From Tannerella sp. (lineage in GTDB: Bacteria > Bacteroidota > Bacteroidia > Bacteroidales > Tannerellaceae), in the NCBI GenBank assembly GCA_031279875.1, contig JAITHS010000231.1, positions 1 to 9,516 of the forward strand: a stretch of 9,516 nucleotides of DNA. The letters are read 5' to 3'. How positions within the stretch are numbered: position 1 is the stretch's first letter; each line of letters starts with the position of its first letter. Under the pieces are notes generated by a model. That model was given only the letters and a program-made list of their open reading frames with translations, searched no databases and was not told the origin of the DNA. Position numbers and translations under genes: made by a program. Below, piece by piece: positions 7,872 to 9,516 of the stretch.

Positions 7872-8939
7872 ATGAAGAAAATAATAAAATCAACTCTAAC
7901 AGCGCTGTTTTGCATGACGGCAATGACCATGACAAAATGTGTCGATGCCGAACGTACTCCTGTTGAACATGCTATTTTTATCGACCGTCAGGTGGCGAAA
8001 CTGTTTATCGGCGAAACGCTGCAACTGACTGTCAGCCCTTCCGAAGGCTCTTATACGTGGACAAGCGAAGACGCCGACATAGCAACGGTATCGTCAAACG
8101 GTCTTGTTACCGCTGTCGGTGAAGGTTATACTAATATCATTGTTAACGGCGACGGGCTTACAACCAAAATGGGTCTCGACGTGGTAAGGAAGATACCTCT
8201 TACCGGACTGAATATCAACCTAACGTATGTGGAATTGACGCCCGGCGCAAAGGCGGCTGTCATCGCTACCCGTATCCCCGACAACGCAAATGATTTTGAA
8301 ACTATTACGTGGAAAACTTCCGATATCGACGTCGCTAATGTTAATTCTACCGGTGATATTACCGGTATCCTCGAAGGCGAGACAGATGTCATTTGCTCAT
8401 GCGGTGCATTTACCAAAACAGTACGCGTATCGGTAGCCTATACTCGTCCGTTTAAAGGGCCGCACATCCTTTCGTCGGCAGCGCCTCTTATCCTTCCGGT
8501 TGTGGATTTCGACCTTGGCGGCGAAGGCTATGCTTTTCACGATAACGATACCGGTAACAGCGGAAACTTTGCCTATCGCGCTAATAACGGTGATAACGCC
8601 AGCGGTGCCGTCGATATGGAAAACAGTGCTAACCCTAACATTGGTTGGACAGGCAATGGCGAATGGCTGCAATATACCGTCGAAGTGCATACGGCAGGCA
8701 ATTATCAGGTACAAGTAGAACAGGCAAGCCCGAATACTACCGGTCGTTTTCGTATAGAAGTCAACGGCGTTGACCGGACAGGTCCTCTGCCGGCGTCTAA
8801 CACCGGTGGCTGGGGTGCCTACGGTTGGGATATCGTACCGCAACCGATTGCCCTCGAAGCAGGCGTCCAAAAGTTGAAATACTACTTCGTAGTCGGCGCT
8901 CACAACATACGTACACTTAAATTTACTTATGTGCCGTGA
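7872..8939 (+). CDS. Exported protein with two Ig-like (Big_2-type) domains and a CBM6-like domain
   Basis: A 355-residue protein when started at 7872. The longest frame starts at 7701 inside the previous gene, and its first 57 residues are an out-of-frame translation of that gene. The 7872 ATG gives a signal peptide (MKKIIKSTLTALFCMTAM) and a 13-bp gap. Residues about 32-104 and 105-188 are bacterial Ig-like domains (YTWTSEDADIATVSSNGLVT; ITWKTSDIDVANVNSTGDIT). Residues about 209-354 match the CBM6 pattern: YR (235-236), VDMENSANPNIGWTGNGEWL, YTVEVHTAGNYQV, TGGWGAYGW and a closing HNIRTLKFTYV. CBM6-like modules bind beta-linked polysaccharides in several enzymes, but no catalytic domain is attached, so a surface glycan-binding role is inferred. 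Lipidation at Cys23 is uncertain because the residue before it is Lys (MTKC), a poor lipobox. Confidence 0.88.
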   Translation: MKKIIKSTLTALFCMTAMTMTKCVDAERTPVEHAIFIDRQVAKLFIGETLQLTVSPSEGSYTWTSEDADIATVSSNGLVTAVGEGYTNIIVNGDGLTTKMGLDVVRKIPLTGLNINLTYVELTPGAKAAVIATRIPDNANDFETITWKTSDIDVANVNSTGDITGILEGETDVICSCGAFTKTVRVSVAYTRPFKGPHILSSAAPLILPVVDFDLGGEGYAFHDNDTGNSGNFAYRANNGDNASGAVDMENSANPNIGWTGNGEWLQYTVEVHTAGNYQVQVEQASPNTTGRFRIEVNGVDRTGPLPASNTGGWGAYGWDIVPQPIALEAGVQKLKYYFVVGAHNIRTLKFTYVP

Positions 8940-8950
8940 GGCCAAGCCCC

Positions 8951-8989
8951 AAACCCTTGCAGCGGTTAAAAACCACTGCAAGCGGTTTT
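8951..8989 (+). terminator. Repeat-derived hairpin with T4 tail, probable operon terminator
   Basis: This is a copy of the paired CTTGCAG module placed 11 bp after the stop of the last gene. CTTGCAG (8956-8962) pairs with CTGCAAG (8976-8982), GGTT (8964-8967) with AACC (8971-8974) around an AAA loop, and AAACC (8951-8955) with GGTTT (8984-8988) past one bulged C. That makes about 16 pairs with one mismatch and one bulge, ending in TTTT. A short U tail after a strong stem suggests intrinsic termination, though four T is weak. It may also simply be an inserted repeat. Confidence 0.55.
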
Positions 8990-9215
8990 CGGCAACAACC
9001 CTTGTATGCGGCGTAACCAAGTGTCGTCCCATGCGGGACTATTGTTGATATGATGACTACTCTCACCGGAGACTAAAGTCACCGGTTAATAAAGTGTCGT
9101 CCCTGCGAGACTTCGTGGTTCCGTCATTACCTATCGTTTGGAGCTATCATTACTGCTACCAATGACGTTTTTCGCTTAACTGCATCATTACAAGGGTATT
9201 AACACACAGGGCATT
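8990..9215. other. Non-coding intergenic stretch with degenerate repeat fragments
   Basis: I see no gene here. AAGTGTCGTCCC followed by (A)TGCG(G/A)GACT occurs at 9019-9040 and 9092-9112. In the first copy GTCCC (9026-9030) can pair with GGGAC (9035-9039) around a 4-base loop. Pieces resembling the left array recur, such as TTTGGAGCTATCATT near 9139 and AATGACG near 9160, so the stretch looks like decayed repeat DNA. A minus-strand reading frame enters it from the last gene but shows no protein-like features. Confidence 0.6.
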
Positions 9216-9309
9216 CGTCATTATAAGGAACGAAGCAATCCGGAATACAGGAATTAATCCGGAAGGAAAAAGCACGCCGGATTGCTTCGTTCCTCGCAAT
9301 GACGTGGTA
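9216..9309 (+). repeat. Palindromic dispersed repeat, right copy (direct repeat of 195-288)
   Basis: The arms 9216-9243 and 9277-9304 are inverted repeats of 28 bp with three mismatches. The inner 18 bp are perfect: AGGAACGAAGCAATCCGG at 9226-9243 with its complement at 9277-9294. The loop is 33 bases. Bases 9230-9309 match 209-288 in the same orientation with two substitutions over 80 bp, including loop bases that the palindrome would not constrain. The copies therefore share recent ancestry or are homogenised by gene conversion. The arms here are better paired than in the left copy. Confidence 0.9.
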
Positions 9310-9310
9310 C

Positions 9311-9331
9311 TTTCTGCTTTCTGCTTTCTGC
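9311..9331 (+). repeat. Heptamer TTTCTGC repeated three times
   Basis: Three perfect tandem copies of TTTCTGC join the palindromic repeat to the inverted hairpin module. Short tandem runs like this can gain or lose copies by slippage. No gene overlaps it. Confidence 0.85.
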
Positions 9332-9372
9332 AAACCGCTTGCAGGGTTTAAAACCACTGCAAGGGTTTGGGG
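9331..9372 (-). repeat. CTTGCAG hairpin module, inverted relative to the left array
   Basis: The reverse complement of this stretch matches 142-183 (start of array unit 3) over 42 bp with one difference. It contains CTTGCAG (9338-9344) and CTGCAAG (9357-9363) between AAACC/GGTTT arms, so it can fold into a hairpin like the other copies. The window thus has five copies of the paired module: three in the left array, one as probable terminator at 8951-8989, and this one in opposite orientation. Confidence 0.88.
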
Positions 9373-9431
9373 TACCGTCATCCATTATCGTGGTATTATT
9401 ATGCCCTTATACTCAAACGATTATCAAAAAA

Positions 9432-9447
9432 CATGTTGTAGAACATG
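9432..9447. promoter_or_regulatory. Small perfect inverted repeat upstream of the right-edge promoter
   Basis: CATGTT (9432-9437) and AACATG (9442-9447) form a perfect 6-bp dyad around GTAG, about 40 bases upstream of the -7 box at 9487. It could be an operator for a dimeric regulator of the next gene or a minor hairpin. The region is very A-rich, so chance is a real possibility. Confidence 0.3.
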
Positions 9448-9486
9448 AAAAAAACAAAAAAAATGCAGGAACGAAAAAAAAGTTCG

Positions 9487-9494
9487 TATCTTTG
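9487..9494 (+). promoter_or_regulatory. Outward-facing promoter (TAnnTTTG -7 element) of a gene beyond the right edge
   Basis: TATCTTTG, within GTTCGTATCTTTGCATCC, is a strong match to the Bacteroidota -7 element and to the sequence commonly seen around it. No clear TTG is present at the -33 position; an A8 run (9474-9481) fills the spacer. The AT-rich stretch after it (AATATTAATTCAAAAA) would be the leader of a rightward gene starting just outside the window. Confidence 0.7.
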
Positions 9495-9516
9495 CATCCG
9501 AATATTAATTCAAAAA

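Noticed and set aside
8397..9032. 211-residue minus-strand frame overlapping the CBM6-like gene
   Set aside because: It is antisense to a gene with clear domain matches and starts within repeat DNA; its composition is that of a shadow frame. The same applies to the other long antisense frames (983-1459, 3803-4276, 7460-7930).
195..9309. Complete composite transposon or integrative element
   Set aside because: The segment between the repeats encodes no transposase, integrase, relaxase or recombinase, and no target-site duplication is evident at the repeat ends.
9199..9381. 60-residue minus-strand frame over the right repeats
   Set aside because: It is composed of the palindromic repeat, the heptamer run and the hairpin module; it has no protein-like features.
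1..9516. tRNA, rRNA or riboswitch genes
   Set aside because: I found no cloverleaf, rRNA-like sequence or known riboswitch pattern in the intergenic regions; the hairpins present are explained by the repeats.

Overview
The window looks like a piece of a Bacteroidota (Bacteroidales-type) chromosome. Three signs point there: a SusC-like/SusD-like outer-membrane pair, promoter elements of the TAnnTTTG type, and coding starts with AT-rich leaders and no Shine-Dalgarno motif. All five genes begin ATG-AAA.

Layout. Bases 1-288 are non-coding repeats: a tandem array of 72-73 bp units (1-201) running into a long palindromic element (195-283). Bases 289-418 hold a 13-T tract and a clear -7 promoter element. 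Five genes then run rightward with 13-25 bp gaps, as one probable operon (419-8939): an IPT/TIG + NHL-propeller lipoprotein, a SusC-like TonB-dependent transporter, a SusD-like lipoprotein, a DUF1735-type lipoprotein, and a protein with two Ig-like (Big_2-type) domains and a C-terminal CBM6-like domain. A repeat-derived hairpin ending in T4 lies 11 bp after the last stop and probably terminates the operon. Bases 8990-9430 are again non-coding repeats. The right edge carries a second promoter pointing out of the window.

Working model, from family knowledge. The SusC-like barrel and SusD-like lid import an oligosaccharide or similar ligand across the outer membrane with TonB energy. The IPT/NHL, DUF1735 and Ig-CBM6 proteins are probably surface-exposed accessory proteins that capture or present the ligand. 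The window has no glycoside hydrolase, lyase, sulfatase, peptidase, inner-membrane transporter or regulator, so degradation and control must be encoded elsewhere. The substrate cannot be named; the CBM6-like domain only favours a polysaccharide.

The least ordinary part is the flanks. The operon lies between two 80-bp direct repeats (2 differences) and between 42-bp inverted repeats (1 difference). I see no complete new defence, mobile or RNA system. Two starts were moved downstream from the longest reading frame (6884 to 6920, and 7701 to 7872) because the later ATGs give N-terminal signal peptides and remove overlaps with the gene before.
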